The notes below the pieces were generated by a model that was given only the letters and a program-made list of their open reading frames with translations, was not told the origin of the DNA and searched no databases. Positions 52,678-62,010 of a stretch of DNA of 64,000 nucleotides are shown piece after piece. The stretch's first letter is position 1. Every line of letters starts with the position of its first letter. The stretch lies in contig NZ_CP101134.1 in the NCBI RefSeq assembly GCF_024296865.1, positions 1,860,001 to 1,924,000 on the forward strand, given 5' to 3'. Made by a program: the position numbers and the translations under genes. The stretch is from Sphingobacterium sp. LZ7M1. GTDB taxonomy: Bacteria; Bacteroidota; Bacteroidia; Sphingobacteriales; Sphingobacteriaceae.

Positions 52678-53799
52678 ATGGGAAAGGATTTAACGGAAAA
52701 ATTGATGGCACTGGTTGGGTGGTACGATTCCGCTTCAATGTGTGCGAATGGTGGTTTACTTGTGGATACATCTCTATCAGAACTACTGACCCAAACCGCA
52801 ATATCAATCCAACGAATGTACTTCTTACGAAAAAAGGAATACCAATTTGAAAGGGAATTCAGGAAAGTACGGAATACAATCCTTTATATGTTGAAGAACC
52901 TTTCAAAGGAAATTGAACCTGATGGTTTACAAGGCAGGCCTTTCGAATGTGTCAATCTATTGGAGACATTTTTAGGGGAAATCGATGAACGGTTTTCCCA
53001 GCATTTGAACGGAAATGATCCCTTGAGCAAACGGATGGTAAAGGCATTCCAAAGGGAGCTTGACGAGTCTTTTGACCCCGCTCAGGTGCCCCTTCCAACC
53101 AATGTAGGAGATACTATCGATTTGCTCAAAAAGGTCCTCAGAGAACGGTTGGAACAGAATCCTAGCTATGGCGTATTGAAAAAACTGAGAGTCTTTATGG
53201 ATAGATTTAAGCAGCATGTCCCTCAGAGTTTCCATCACCCTCCGTTAACCTGGGTCGATGCGAACCTAATCCTGTTGGATTATCGGGATGGGCTGTACAT
53301 GAGCAGTTTACTCGAAAGGGTTAAAAGGGGAATCGAAAAATCGGACGCCAGTGAGCAGATTTCCTTTACGGAATCATTCGGGAAATACCTTCTGACACTA
53401 AAGAAAACCTCAAGGTTGAACGGTGTCAGAAAAAACCGAATGATAGGGTTGTTGGAACAGTTTATCGAAAGGTATTTGTCCTCTGAAGACAAAAAAGGGG
53501 TTCGACCTCCATTTCAGGATGGAGTCAAGGCCAAGCAAAGTGGTATGGAGAAAATTACCTGCAACCTTTCTGCTGACCAGCTTGCGCTCATCCTGCGTGC
53601 TATGGATGAAAGCCGATTGGTCGGAGCCAAATCCATGAACGCGGTCTTTCGGCAGATCATCCCATTCCTAAGTACCGACCGCAAGGTAAATCTTTCCTAT
53701 GGAGCGGTCCGCAGCAAAGCGTACTCTCCAGAAGATAGGGACCGACAGGTTGCTGTTGGCCTTCTGGAGAAGATGATCGAAAAGATCCAAAGCTATTGA
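52678..53799 (+). CDS. Hypothetical protein, possibly RteC-like
   Basis: From the ATG at 52678 (MGKDLTEKLMALVGWYD) the protein has 373 residues. It is mostly helical. The C-terminal part (ITCNLSADQLALILRAMDES, SMNAVFRQIIPFLSTDRKV, NLSYGAVRSKAYSPEDRDRQ) resembles the end of RteC-type regulators of CTnDOT and of other Bacteroidetes element proteins, but this is by eye only. An ATG at 52639 is an alternative start. It sits directly after the HTH regulator, so it is likely part of element control. Confidence 0.55.
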   Translation: MGKDLTEKLMALVGWYDSASMCANGGLLVDTSLSELLTQTAISIQRMYFLRKKEYQFEREFRKVRNTILYMLKNLSKEIEPDGLQGRPFECVNLLETFLGEIDERFSQHLNGNDPLSKRMVKAFQRELDESFDPAQVPLPTNVGDTIDLLKKVLRERLEQNPSYGVLKKLRVFMDRFKQHVPQSFHHPPLTWVDANLILLDYRDGLYMSSLLERVKRGIEKSDASEQISFTESFGKYLLTLKKTSRLNGVRKNRMIGLLEQFIERYLSSEDKKGVRPPFQDGVKAKQSGMEKITCNLSADQLALILRAMDESRLVGAKSMNAVFRQIIPFLSTDRKVNLSYGAVRSKAYSPEDRDRQVAVGLLEKMIEKIQSY

Positions 53800-54143
53800 A
53801 ATCTGCAATTATCCCTTACTTACTTACTTATTTACTAACTTCATCTCGTTTAAGGACCGAATCAAACGATTTTTCCTTTTGAATGTTCTCTGTTCTACCT
53901 AAAGATCGGTTCCTATTCCTAAACTTGCTGAAGAAGGGAAGTAATGAGCGGATCAAAGAACATAACTTTCAAACTGGTGGAATCAACATAAACCCCTCAA
54001 CTGAACTATCATTAAGTTGAAAGCTAGCCTTATTTATCCATGCACAGCGGGTTTGCTTGTAAGTTGTGAATTTTCAAATTCCATAAAAAAAGGCTTATGG
54101 AACCCTATCCTATAAGCCTCAATAAGGAGGAGGAAGTCTGTAA
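53800..54143. other. Gap with a TTAC microsatellite and a minus-strand terminator
   Basis: A run of four or more TTAC units lies near 53815-53835. AGGCTTAT (54091-54098) and ATAAGCCT (54112-54119) form a hairpin followed on the minus strand by six T, terminating the RadC-like gene. Confidence 0.55.
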
Positions 54144-54623
54144 TTATAGCCTTCCGGAATCCTTGAAAGAATAATAACCATCTGGTGTTATGATCAGATG
54201 GTCAAGTACGCGGATGTCCAGCAACCGTGCTGCTTGGTCGATCTTCTTTGTGAGCAGGATATCAGGGTCACTGGGAACCAGGTTTCCCGAGGGGTGGTTG
54301 TGCACCAGGATCAAAGCTGAGGCATTCGCCTTGAGGGCTGCGGTAAATATCACTTTGGCATCCACTGGGGTGGCATCAATACCACCTGCGGAAACTTGAT
54401 AGATTCCTAGCACCCTATTTCCCGTATTGAGCAATAGAATCTTAAATTCTTCTGCATACTCTATCCTTTCTGCATTCCAGCAGGTGAGCAGTAGGGAATA
54501 AACCTCTTTGGAAGATGTGAGCTTTGGTCTTTGGGAAGGTCGAAGTGGGTTTTGGTAAGATATGCGTACTTCGGCAACCTGTTGCCATTCCTGTTGATTT
54601 TGTTGAATTTCCATAGTTTTCAA
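54144..54623 (-). CDS. RadC-like JAB-domain protein
   Basis: This 159-residue protein has a JAB1/MPN (DUF2466) domain with the metal site HNHPSGNLVPSDPD, followed by LLDIRVLDHLIITPDGYYSF and a catalytic Glu in the preceding helix. Similar RadC-like proteins are encoded on many mobile elements, where they are thought to counter host restriction or aid DNA processing; the name RadC is historical. The N terminus lacks a helix-hairpin-helix, so it is a short form. Its terminator is at 54085-54119. Confidence 0.82.
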   Translation of the reverse strand: MKTMEIQQNQQEWQQVAEVRISYQNPLRPSQRPKLTSSKEVYSLLLTCWNAERIEYAEEFKILLLNTGNRVLGIYQVSAGGIDATPVDAKVIFTAALKANASALILVHNHPSGNLVPSDPDILLTKKIDQAARLLDIRVLDHLIITPDGYYSFKDSGRL

Positions 54624-54963
54624 TTTTAAGTTTACGAATGGAATGAATTATGGCATCTGGTGCGGATGAATGGAAGCAAGGGCAAAAAGCAACGGAATAA
54701 AGGAAGGGAAGTTGGCTGGGACAGCGTTTATGCCGGAATTTTTTGTTCCGCCACCGACCCGAAGTCCGGACTTCATGGCAGAATTCTTTCCAGGGAGTAA
54801 ATGATAAAATGGTCGCTCTGGAAACAATTTGGGACGGGAACAGGGAACAGCAGAGGAACAAGAAGAAAGTTGTTCTTTTTTGCCAAGGCATCAACCGCTT
54901 ACTTTGATCTTAGGAACGGACAGGTGTCTGTTTATTAGAATGATAACCAATACGTAAAGCGTC
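54624..54963. other. Probable promoter region of the conjugation operon
   Basis: This divergent region between the RadC-like gene and tra genes is relatively GC-rich. A weak TTTG (54879) and TTACTTTG (54899-54906) pair and a GACAGGTGTC palindrome (about 54918-54930) are candidates for the tra promoter and operator. A minus-strand frame (54442-54894) crosses it and is rejected. Confidence 0.4.
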
Positions 54964-55404
54964 ATGAAAGAACTGAACTGGAATCACTTTATCTTGCTGG
55001 CCATGGCATCGACCATGCTCTATTATTTGATTTTGCTGGTCATTTTTTACCGCAGGAGGTTTTTGAGTTTTTTCGAAGGTTCAACTCAGCAATTTACACC
55101 TTTTCAAAATACTAGGAATGAACGAGCTGAAGATAGCCAAGAGGATCAAGACAAAGCTTTTCAGGTGGAAATGGAATTGGACCGGTTCTGCCAAAAACTC
55201 AGAACGATCTTTAAGCAATCGCGAATCGAGGGTAGTGCAGAAGATCTCCATATAAACATCTTAGGCCTGCTTATGCAATATCCCTTATTATGTCAAGTGG
55301 AATTAAGGCCTTCCATCGAGGAAATGATTCTTCAGGAATCCAAGGATATGCAAGGGGAGCTTAGCCAAAAACAGATGGATCGGATCTGGAAATCGATCGC
55401 ATAA
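54964..55404 (+). CDS. Hypothetical membrane protein of the conjugation operon
   Basis: This 146-residue protein has one membrane helix (about 9-28, FILLAMASTMLYYLILLVIF), a basic segment, and a helical cytoplasmic domain (FQVEMELDRFCQKLRTIFKQ, LHINILGLLMQYPLLCQVEL). No family is known. Its position 120 nt ahead of TraE suggests a mating-apparatus or accessory role. Related proteins of this type occur at the same place in other Bacteroidetes elements. Confidence 0.6.
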   Translation: MKELNWNHFILLAMASTMLYYLILLVIFYRRRFLSFFEGSTQQFTPFQNTRNERAEDSQEDQDKAFQVEMELDRFCQKLRTIFKQSRIEGSAEDLHINILGLLMQYPLLCQVELRPSIEEMILQESKDMQGELSQKQMDRIWKSIA

Positions 55405-55525
55405 AAATATAGCGGATGTCCCCTCACAGCACCAGCAGCGTTGGGGCAATTGGAGAATAGGGAGAATGGTTGCCTGTTGACCGGGACATTCCGCTTACCA
55501 AAAAAAGTAAAACTTAACCCACATA

Positions 55526-55861
55526 GTGATGAAGAAAATTGAAGGGAATCCAAGGAGGTGGAAGCAGCAATTGTGCAAATTGATTTTTATTGCCTGCTTG
55601 CAGGTTCATGAAATTGCTTTTGCCCAAGATGGCCTGGCGGGCATCAATGAAGCCAATGAGAAGGTAAGGAGCTATTTTGATTCCGGCACCAAGTTGATGT
55701 ATGCCGTAGGGGCAATACTAGGACTTATAGGAGCGGTCAAGGTATTCCAGAAATGGAACAATGGAGATCCTGATACAGGTAAGGTCGCGGCGGCATGGTT
55801 TGGAAGCTGTGTGTTTTTAGTGTTGGTAGCAACGGTAATCAAATCGTTTTTCAACGTATAG
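55526..55861 (+). CDS. traE: TraE, DUF4134 conjugative protein
   Basis: This 111-residue protein has a signal-like helix (LCKLIFIACLQVHEIAFAQ) and two membrane helices (about 48-67 and 85-105). The motif GLAGINEANEKVRSYFDSGT and FQKWNNGDPDTGKVAAAWFG is typical of DUF4134, the TraE family of Bacteroidetes conjugative transposons. It is thought to be a VirB2-like pilin. TraF follows after 4 nt. Confidence 0.9.
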   Translation: MMKKIEGNPRRWKQQLCKLIFIACLQVHEIAFAQDGLAGINEANEKVRSYFDSGTKLMYAVGAILGLIGAVKVFQKWNNGDPDTGKVAAAWFGSCVFLVLVATVIKSFFNV

Positions 55862-55865
55862 GAAA

Positions 55866-56195
55866 ATGGCAAGTGCAGTTTTCCCGATCAATAAGGGCAT
55901 CAATCAACCCCTAGAGTTCAAAGGACTCAAAGCGCAGTACATCTGGTATCTGGCTATCGGAATACTCCTGTTGCTGTTCCTGTTTGCGGGGCTTTATTAT
56001 CTGGGAGTCCCAAGTATGCTATGCTTGGCAATCATTATAACCTTGGGATGCATTCTTTTTATCCAAATATTTCGCTTTAGTCGGAAGTATGGACAGTATG
56101 GCCTGATGAAAAAAATTACCAAGTCACAGTTACCTATAGCTATAAGGAGCAGAAATAGATCGGTCTTTCGTTTGGAAGCGAGATTTAAAAGATAA
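55866..56195 (+). CDS. traF: TraF, DUF4133 conjugative protein
   Basis: This 109-residue protein matches DUF4133/TraF: N-terminal INKGINQPLEFKGLKAQYIW, two membrane helices (about 30-48 and 55-75), and a basic cytoplasmic tail. It is the VirB3-like component of the mating channel. It begins 4 nt after TraE and lies 44 nt before the ATPase TraG, so the genes form one operon. Confidence 0.9.
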   Translation: MASAVFPINKGINQPLEFKGLKAQYIWYLAIGILLLLFLFAGLYYLGVPSMLCLAIIITLGCILFIQIFRFSRKYGQYGLMKKITKSQLPIAIRSRNRSVFRLEARFKR

Positions 56196-56239
56196 TAATC
56201 AAATCACTTAAGTAAGTCCTTAAAATATAAGATACAGAT

Positions 56240-58708
56240 ATGGCAAAGGAGAGGTCGATGGAAGCGTTGTTTCCAATATTGGAAATTGAAGGAAATGCAT
56301 TGGTAAGTAAAATGGGCGATCTGACGTTGGCCTATGAACTGGTGCTTCCTGAAATATTTACCTCAAGCGAACAGGATTTTGAGGGTTTTCATCAAGCTTG
56401 GGTGCGTGCTTTGCGGCTGCTACCAAAGCACAGCATCCTGCATAAGCAGGATTGGTTTCTAGAAAGTGTCTTTCGAGCAGAATTTCGACCCGATCCTAAC
56501 AGTTTTATGAGCCAATCTTCAGACCGACATTTCCATGAACGTCCATTTCTTGACCATCGATGCTTTTTGCTACTCAGCAAATGTGTCGAACCTAAACGAA
56601 TTGTCAATTCGCTTTTTTCGAACCTGATCAAGCCTAATCTTGTTCCACGAAATATTTTGGAGGATGACTATGCGGAACGTTTTCGGGAATGTTGCCAGCA
56701 ATTCGTGAACATCCTTCAAGAAAGTGGACTTTGCCGAATTCGAGATATGAGGCATGACGAGCTAGAGAGTACATTGAACCAGGCAGGACTGCTGGAACGG
56801 TACTGTACACTTTCGTCAGGCAACGATCCACTCTTGCTACGTGACATTGATCTAAGCAATGACATTCGAATTGGCGGAAAAGAGGTAGGCTGTTATACCC
56901 TCGGTGATGCGGAATCCCTTCCATCGCTGTGCGCAAGCCGCATGAACTACGATAAATACAGCACAGACAGGAGCAAGTTCAGCGTGGGTTTTGCTTCGCA
57001 TTTGGGACAACTGCTTCCCTGCAATCACCTGTATAACCAGTATATCTTTTTGGAAGATGCCGAGCAGACCTTAAAAAAAATGGAAGGAAAGCGTTTGCGT
57101 CTACAATCCCTTGCAGCTTACAGTCGGCAGAACCTTATTGCTAGGGATGCGACCAATGCTTTTTTAAACGAAGCTTTTGCGCTGCAGCATCAAGCTGTCA
57201 AAGCGCATTTTAATATCCTGATCTGGTCAGAAGAGGAACAACAACTTAAAAAAGCAAAGCAACTGCTTTCATCCTCCCTAGCGAGCATGGACTGCCGGAT
57301 CAAAGAAGAAACGGTAGGAGCAGCTCAAATTTTCTGGGCAGGGATACCTGGAAACGCAGGTTCTTTTCCTATGAACGAATGCTTCGATACCTTTACCAAC
57401 CAAGCCAGCTGTTTTTTGAATCTGGAAACAGGCTATCGAAGTTCGATTAGTCCTATTGGTATCCGACTTGGAGACAGACTTAGCGGAAAGCCACTCCATG
57501 TTGACATCAGTGATGAACCTATGGAAATGGGGATCTGTACGAATCGGAATAAATTTATTTTGGGACCTTCAGGAAGTGGAAAATCCTTCTTTACCAACCA
57601 CATGGTCCGAACTTATTTTGAACAAGGCTGCCATGTGGTTTTGGTGGACGTTGGACATTCCTACCAAGGACTTTGCGAGCTGGTTGGAGGCTATTACTTT
57701 ACCTATACCGAAGACAATCCAATCCGGTTCAATCCTTTTTACCTAGGACAGGGGGACCAGCTGGATACCGAAAAAAAAGAAAGTATTAAGACACTGCTGC
57801 TCGCGCTATGGAAAAAAGATGACGAAGCTTTTCGCCGTTCAGAATATGTTGCCTTATCCAACGCCATCAGCGGTTTCTATGAATATCTTGCCCTAAAGGA
57901 CGGAATTTTCCCCTGTTTCGACAGTTTCTATGAGTACCTCCATGACACTTTTCGTCAAACGGTGGCTAGGGATCGGGTGAAGAGGCAGGATTTCGATATC
58001 GATAATTTTCTCTATGTGCTGCGTCCTTACTATGCAGGAGGTGAATTTGACTACCTTCTCAATGGCCAAGACAAGTTGGATATGCTCCACGAAAGGTTTA
58101 TAGTCTTTGAGCTGGACAACATTAAAGACCACCCGATTCTATTTCCCGTTGTTACCATCATCATCATGGAAGTTTTCATCAGCAAGCTTCGAAAAATGAA
58201 AGGTGTGCGTAAGATGATCCTGATCGAAGAAGCGTGGAAAGCCCTGATGAAGGAAGGTTTTGCTGAATATATCAAATACCTTTTCAAGACGGTCAGAAAG
58301 TATTTCGGTGAGGCGGTCGTGGTTACCCAGGAAGTCGATGACATCATCTCTTCGCCTGTGGTCAAGCAAGCCATCATCAACAATAGCGATTGCAAGATTT
58401 TGCTCGACCAAAGTAAATATCAAAACAGATTTGATCAGATCCAAGAACTCCTTGGTCTGACCGAAAAAGAAAAGGCGCAAGTGCTCTCACTGAACCGAGC
58501 GAATGATCCTAATCTGAAATATAAGGAAGTCTTTATTAGCCTTGCAGGTGTCATTAGCAAAGTTTACCGTACGGAAGTGTCGATGGAGGAGTATCTGGTC
58601 TACACGACCGAGGAACGCGAAAAATTTCGCCTGCGAAATTACATGGATGCTCAGCATGGGGATGTTCAAAGTGCTGTAAAGGCTATGGTTAAAGATAACA
58701 TCCAGTAA
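56240..58708 (+). CDS. traG: TraG, VirB4-type conjugation ATPase
   Basis: This 822-residue protein has an N-terminal CagE/TraC-like domain and a P-loop motor: Walker A GPSGSGKSFF near residue 443-452 and Walker B MILIEEAWKAL near 658-668, with a late VVVTQEVDDI segment. It powers pilus or channel assembly at the inner membrane. The length is normal for Bacteroidetes TraG (about 800-830). It is in the tra operon behind TraE and TraF. Confidence 0.92.
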   Translation: MAKERSMEALFPILEIEGNALVSKMGDLTLAYELVLPEIFTSSEQDFEGFHQAWVRALRLLPKHSILHKQDWFLESVFRAEFRPDPNSFMSQSSDRHFHERPFLDHRCFLLLSKCVEPKRIVNSLFSNLIKPNLVPRNILEDDYAERFRECCQQFVNILQESGLCRIRDMRHDELESTLNQAGLLERYCTLSSGNDPLLLRDIDLSNDIRIGGKEVGCYTLGDAESLPSLCASRMNYDKYSTDRSKFSVGFASHLGQLLPCNHLYNQYIFLEDAEQTLKKMEGKRLRLQSLAAYSRQNLIARDATNAFLNEAFALQHQAVKAHFNILIWSEEEQQLKKAKQLLSSSLASMDCRIKEETVGAAQIFWAGIPGNAGSFPMNECFDTFTNQASCFLNLETGYRSSISPIGIRLGDRLSGKPLHVDISDEPMEMGICTNRNKFILGPSGSGKSFFTNHMVRTYFEQGCHVVLVDVGHSYQGLCELVGGYYFTYTEDNPIRFNPFYLGQGDQLDTEKKESIKTLLLALWKKDDEAFRRSEYVALSNAISGFYEYLALKDGIFPCFDSFYEYLHDTFRQTVARDRVKRQDFDIDNFLYVLRPYYAGGEFDYLLNGQDKLDMLHERFIVFELDNIKDHPILFPVVTIIIMEVFISKLRKMKGVRKMILIEEAWKALMKEGFAEYIKYLFKTVRKYFGEAVVVTQEVDDIISSPVVKQAIINNSDCKILLDQSKYQNRFDQIQELLGLTEKEKAQVLSLNRANDPNLKYKEVFISLAGVISKVYRTEVSMEEYLVYTTEEREKFRLRNYMDAQHGDVQSAVKAMVKDNIQ

Positions 58709-58753
58709 ATAACTGATCAGTATATAAACTTTAATTAATCGATATATAGGGTT

Positions 58754-59455
58754 ATGAAAAAGCATTTTATCGTAATTATGTTGCTTTTTTTGTTCATGCA
58801 TATTGTGCCAAACCGGCCAACGGCCAGTGCACAATTGGTCCTTTCAGAAGTCATCAAGGCGGCGATAAAAAAAGTAGTCAAGGCCATGGATTTGAAAGTT
58901 CAGCGGCTGCAGAACAAAACAATCTGGCTTCAACAAACACAAAAAACAATAGAAAATCTACTCTCCAAAACTCGTTTGGACGAGATTGCTGCCTGGAGCT
59001 TCCGTCAAAAGGAAACATTTGCATCCTATTATGAATCGCTCATGAAGGTAAAGTCAGTCCTACTCCAATTTAATCAGGTGAAGGAGATTATTCAAAAGCA
59101 AGTCGCTATGGTAGGAATCTATCAGCGAACTTGGAACGACCTTAAAAAGAAAGACCATTTTACAGCAGAAGAACTGCACTATATGGCCAAAGTGTATGCC
59201 GGCATCTTAGCGGAAAGCCTAGGTAATGTCGAGGAGCTTACCAGTTTGGTGAGTTCCTATTCTTTTCAGATGAGTGATGGTGAACGCATGAAACTAATCA
59301 ATGTCCTAAGCGATCGAGTCGAGGATAATTACCAGAGCCTTTTACGGTTCAACCGGCAGAATAGCTTGCTCAGCCTGCAACGGAGTAAATCCTTAAAAGA
59401 GGTTCTGCGAATCAAAAAACTCCATGGAATCCCTGATAAAAATTTAGAACGATGA
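58754..59455 (+). CDS. TraI-like conjugal transfer protein
   Basis: This 233-residue protein has a signal peptide (MLLFLFMHIVPNRPTASAQ) and a long helical body with coiled-coil segments (VKAMDLKVQRLQNKTIWLQQ). Relatives at this position are annotated TraI in Sphingobacterium-type elements. It should be periplasmic and part of the mating channel. Its stop overlaps the next gene start by 4 nt. Exact family is unsure because I could not compare it with a reference. Confidence 0.6.
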   Translation: MKKHFIVIMLLFLFMHIVPNRPTASAQLVLSEVIKAAIKKVVKAMDLKVQRLQNKTIWLQQTQKTIENLLSKTRLDEIAAWSFRQKETFASYYESLMKVKSVLLQFNQVKEIIQKQVAMVGIYQRTWNDLKKKDHFTAEELHYMAKVYAGILAESLGNVEELTSLVSSYSFQMSDGERMKLINVLSDRVEDNYQSLLRFNRQNSLLSLQRSKSLKEVLRIKKLHGIPDKNLER

Positions 59456-60087
59456 GAAAATGGATGGCCTTGGCTTGTGCAATCCAGCTGACCATAAGCC
59501 TAGTTCAAGGGCAAACACTAAAAGAATGGATCCGGCAGAAGAAGACCCAGCAAGAATACCTGTTGACCCAGATTCTTGCCAACCAAATGTACCTGGATCT
59601 TTTGACTAAGGGTTACCGTGTATTTCGTACTGGAATGAGCATCGTAGCCGAATGGAAGCAAGATGAATTCAAGCTCCACAAGACTTTTTTTAGATCCCTT
59701 GGCCTAGTTCGACCTGCTGTACGTCGATTCGGAAAAATTGCTGAGAGTACGGCCATCCTGATGGAAATTGTCGCTATGCATCGCCGGCTGAGCAAACGCC
59801 TAACAGGAAGTGAACTTTCCCAAGAAGAAAAGCAATATATGCAATCTATGTTGGAAGTCATCTTAAAGAAAAGCTTTACGAGTTTTGATCAGGTTGTGGA
59901 ATTACTTGAGGAATCCTTTGATCTAGAAGATCAGCAAAGATTGATTCGTTTGCAGCAAATTCATGAGCATTTGGAAGAGCATCTCCTGATGATCCGGGAA
60001 GTGGAGATAACGACGAATTACTTGGAAAGTAATAGGATTAAGGAGCTGAAGCAATCTTCTGATATGCAAAGGCTTCATCAACAATAG
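59452..60087 (+). CDS. Exported helical protein of the tra operon (TerB-annotated type)
   Basis: This 211-residue protein has a signal (ALACAIQLTISLVQGQ) and helical repeats such as TKGYRVFRTGMSIVAEWKQD, FKLHKTFFRSLGLVRPAVRR and RFGKIAESTAILMEIVAMHR. It is similar to the next gene product, sharing F(K/N)LHKTF and RPAVRR/SPTVRR patterns, so the two are paralogues. Some databases label such proteins TerB-like tellurite resistance, but a structural role in conjugation is more plausible. Confidence 0.6.
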   Translation: MRKWMALACAIQLTISLVQGQTLKEWIRQKKTQQEYLLTQILANQMYLDLLTKGYRVFRTGMSIVAEWKQDEFKLHKTFFRSLGLVRPAVRRFGKIAESTAILMEIVAMHRRLSKRLTGSELSQEEKQYMQSMLEVILKKSFTSFDQVVELLEESFDLEDQQRLIRLQQIHEHLEEHLLMIREVEITTNYLESNRIKELKQSSDMQRLHQQ

Positions 60088-60095
60088 TAAAGAAA

Positions 60096-60731
60096 ATGAA
60101 AGCGATAAAACCGATAATTTTTGCCTTCTTGATGATCTCGGTTCAGGCACTGCCGGCGAGATCACAATCCGCTGAGGTGGTTCAACTATTGCTCAATGTG
60201 GAGAAGCTGGCACAGTTCAAAACCATATTGAAGCAAATGAAACAGGGTTATAACATCCTTCAAGGCGGCTACCGTAATGTTAAGGATCTGAGTGCCGGTA
60301 ATTTCAACCTTCACAAAACCTTTTTGGATGCACTGCTTCGCGTAAGTCCAACAGTGAGACGATACCATAAAGTTGCCGACATCATTCAAATGCAGCTGAA
60401 TATCCTCGAAACTTGCCATACTTTCAACAGGCAACTAAATAAGAAAAAACTTTTTCAAGGCGGGGAACTGAGCTATCTGCTAAAGATTTATCAAGGCCTG
60501 TTAGACCGCTCGTTAAATAACTTGGAGGAGCTGGTGCTGGTCTTAAGCGATCGAGTGCTCAGCATGAATGACTCCGAACGGCTCCATGCGATTGATGGAA
60601 TCTATGATGAAATGCAAGAGATGACGATCTTTCTGAGAAAATTTTCCAATGATTCCAAATTGCTGCTGCTTCAGCGCAAGAAGGAAGTGAATGATGTAAG
60701 ATCCATCCGAAAGCAAATTGAACAACCTTAA
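60096..60731 (+). CDS. Exported helical protein of the tra operon, paralogue of the previous gene
   Basis: This 211-residue protein has a signal (IIFAFLMISVQALPARSQ), then helices KQGYNILQGGYRNVKDLSAG, FNLHKTFLDALLRVSPTVRR and YHKVADIIQMQLNILETCHT that align with the preceding gene product. The tandem paralogues probably form a complex in the periplasm. It ends 8 nt before TraJ. Confidence 0.6.
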   Translation: MKAIKPIIFAFLMISVQALPARSQSAEVVQLLLNVEKLAQFKTILKQMKQGYNILQGGYRNVKDLSAGNFNLHKTFLDALLRVSPTVRRYHKVADIIQMQLNILETCHTFNRQLNKKKLFQGGELSYLLKIYQGLLDRSLNNLEELVLVLSDRVLSMNDSERLHAIDGIYDEMQEMTIFLRKFSNDSKLLLLQRKKEVNDVRSIRKQIEQP

Positions 60732-60739
60732 AATTCTGA

Positions 60740-61942
60740 ATGATGAAACCTTTACTAGTATACTTGGGCTTGATTCTATTTGCTTCTATGGTTCCCTTGG
60801 TATCCAAGGGGCAGGGAATTGCCCAGGAAATGCAGAGTATGCATGCAGTCTTGGAGCAGCTATACGCTGAGATGATGCCCCTTTGCAGCACACTGATCGG
60901 TGTAGCCCAAGGGATTGCCGGATTTGCTGCGACGTGGTATATCGGTTCTAGGGTCTGGCGGCATATTGCCAATGCGGAACCGGTGGATTTTTATCCCTTA
61001 CTTCGACCATTTGTCATCGGCTTCTGCATTGCACTGTTTCCATCGGTCATTTCGCTGATCAATGGCGTGATGAATCCGGTCGTTTCAGCTAGTTCAGCAA
61101 TGGTGAAAGATTCAAACCGCGCGATTGAAGTGCTGCTTGAAAAAAAGGAAGAAGCCATCAGGCAAACCGATTCCTGGCAAATGTATGTAGGGGATACCGG
61201 AGAAGGAAATCGTGATAAATGGTATAAATATACCCACGGCGAAGATCCTTCATCAGAGGGAATGCTGGATGAAATTGGCAATGATATCAAGTTTGCCATG
61301 GCCAAAGCATCCTATAATTTCCGCAATTCAGTCAAGGAATGGCTCAGTGAGGTCTTACAGATCCTGTTTGAGGCCGCAGCACTATGCATCAATACGCTGC
61401 GAACCTTTCAGTTGGTGGTGCTATCCATTTTAGGCCCCTTGGTGTTCGGCATTGCCGTGTTTGACGGCTTTCAGCATACCCTGACCGTTTGGATCGCCAG
61501 ATACATCAATATTTTCCTTTGGCTTCCGGTTGCCAATATCTTTGGTGGTATTCTGGGCAAAATCCAGGAAAATATGCTCAAGCTTGACCTCTCACAACTC
61601 GCCGATCAAGGAGATACCTTCTTTAGCCGGACGGACTTGGCGTATTTGGTTTTCCTGATCATCGGTATCGTGGGCTATTTCAGCGTGCCTTCGGTAGCCA
61701 ACTATATCGTGCATGCGGGAGGTGGTTCGGTGCTGGGTCAGAAAGTTGGAAGCCTGATATCCAAATCCAGTCAAGTGGTCCTCAGTGGGGGCGCTGCTGC
61801 AGGGGGAATGGTCATCGATGCCTTAGGTTCAGCCCATAATAAAATGACCCAAGATCTGTCGGGAAGCAGCCAGTCGGATCCTTATTTCCCCCATGAGAGA
61901 AAGGGGCATTCCTTTATGGACGATAAATTGAAAGGGCAGTAA
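60740..61942 (+). CDS. traJ: TraJ, VirB6-like conjugation membrane protein
   Basis: This 400-residue protein has a signal-like N terminus and several membrane helices (about 55-80, 95-115, 215-265, 310-330). Typical TraJ segments are visible: YPLLRPFVIGFCIALFPSVI, LVFGIAVFDGFQHTLTVWIA and FFSRTDLAYLVFLIIGIVGY. It forms part of the inner-membrane translocation pore. Length and order agree with Bacteroidetes TraJ between TraI-like and TraK. Confidence 0.88.
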   Translation: MMKPLLVYLGLILFASMVPLVSKGQGIAQEMQSMHAVLEQLYAEMMPLCSTLIGVAQGIAGFAATWYIGSRVWRHIANAEPVDFYPLLRPFVIGFCIALFPSVISLINGVMNPVVSASSAMVKDSNRAIEVLLEKKEEAIRQTDSWQMYVGDTGEGNRDKWYKYTHGEDPSSEGMLDEIGNDIKFAMAKASYNFRNSVKEWLSEVLQILFEAAALCINTLRTFQLVVLSILGPLVFGIAVFDGFQHTLTVWIARYINIFLWLPVANIFGGILGKIQENMLKLDLSQLADQGDTFFSRTDLAYLVFLIIGIVGYFSVPSVANYIVHAGGGSVLGQKVGSLISKSSQVVLSGGAAAGGMVIDALGSAHNKMTQDLSGSSQSDPYFPHERKGHSFMDDKLKGQ

Positions 61943-62010
61943 TCTATGGGTAAGAAGTATCCAAAATAAGTAAGGTGCTTGATTAAGGTTATGATTAAAA
62001 AAGAGGAGAT

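Noticed and set aside
54442..54894. 150-residue minus-strand ORF overlapping the RadC-like gene
   Set aside because: It overlaps a real gene in another frame and crosses the tra promoter region; Cys/Ser/Phe-rich, no motif.
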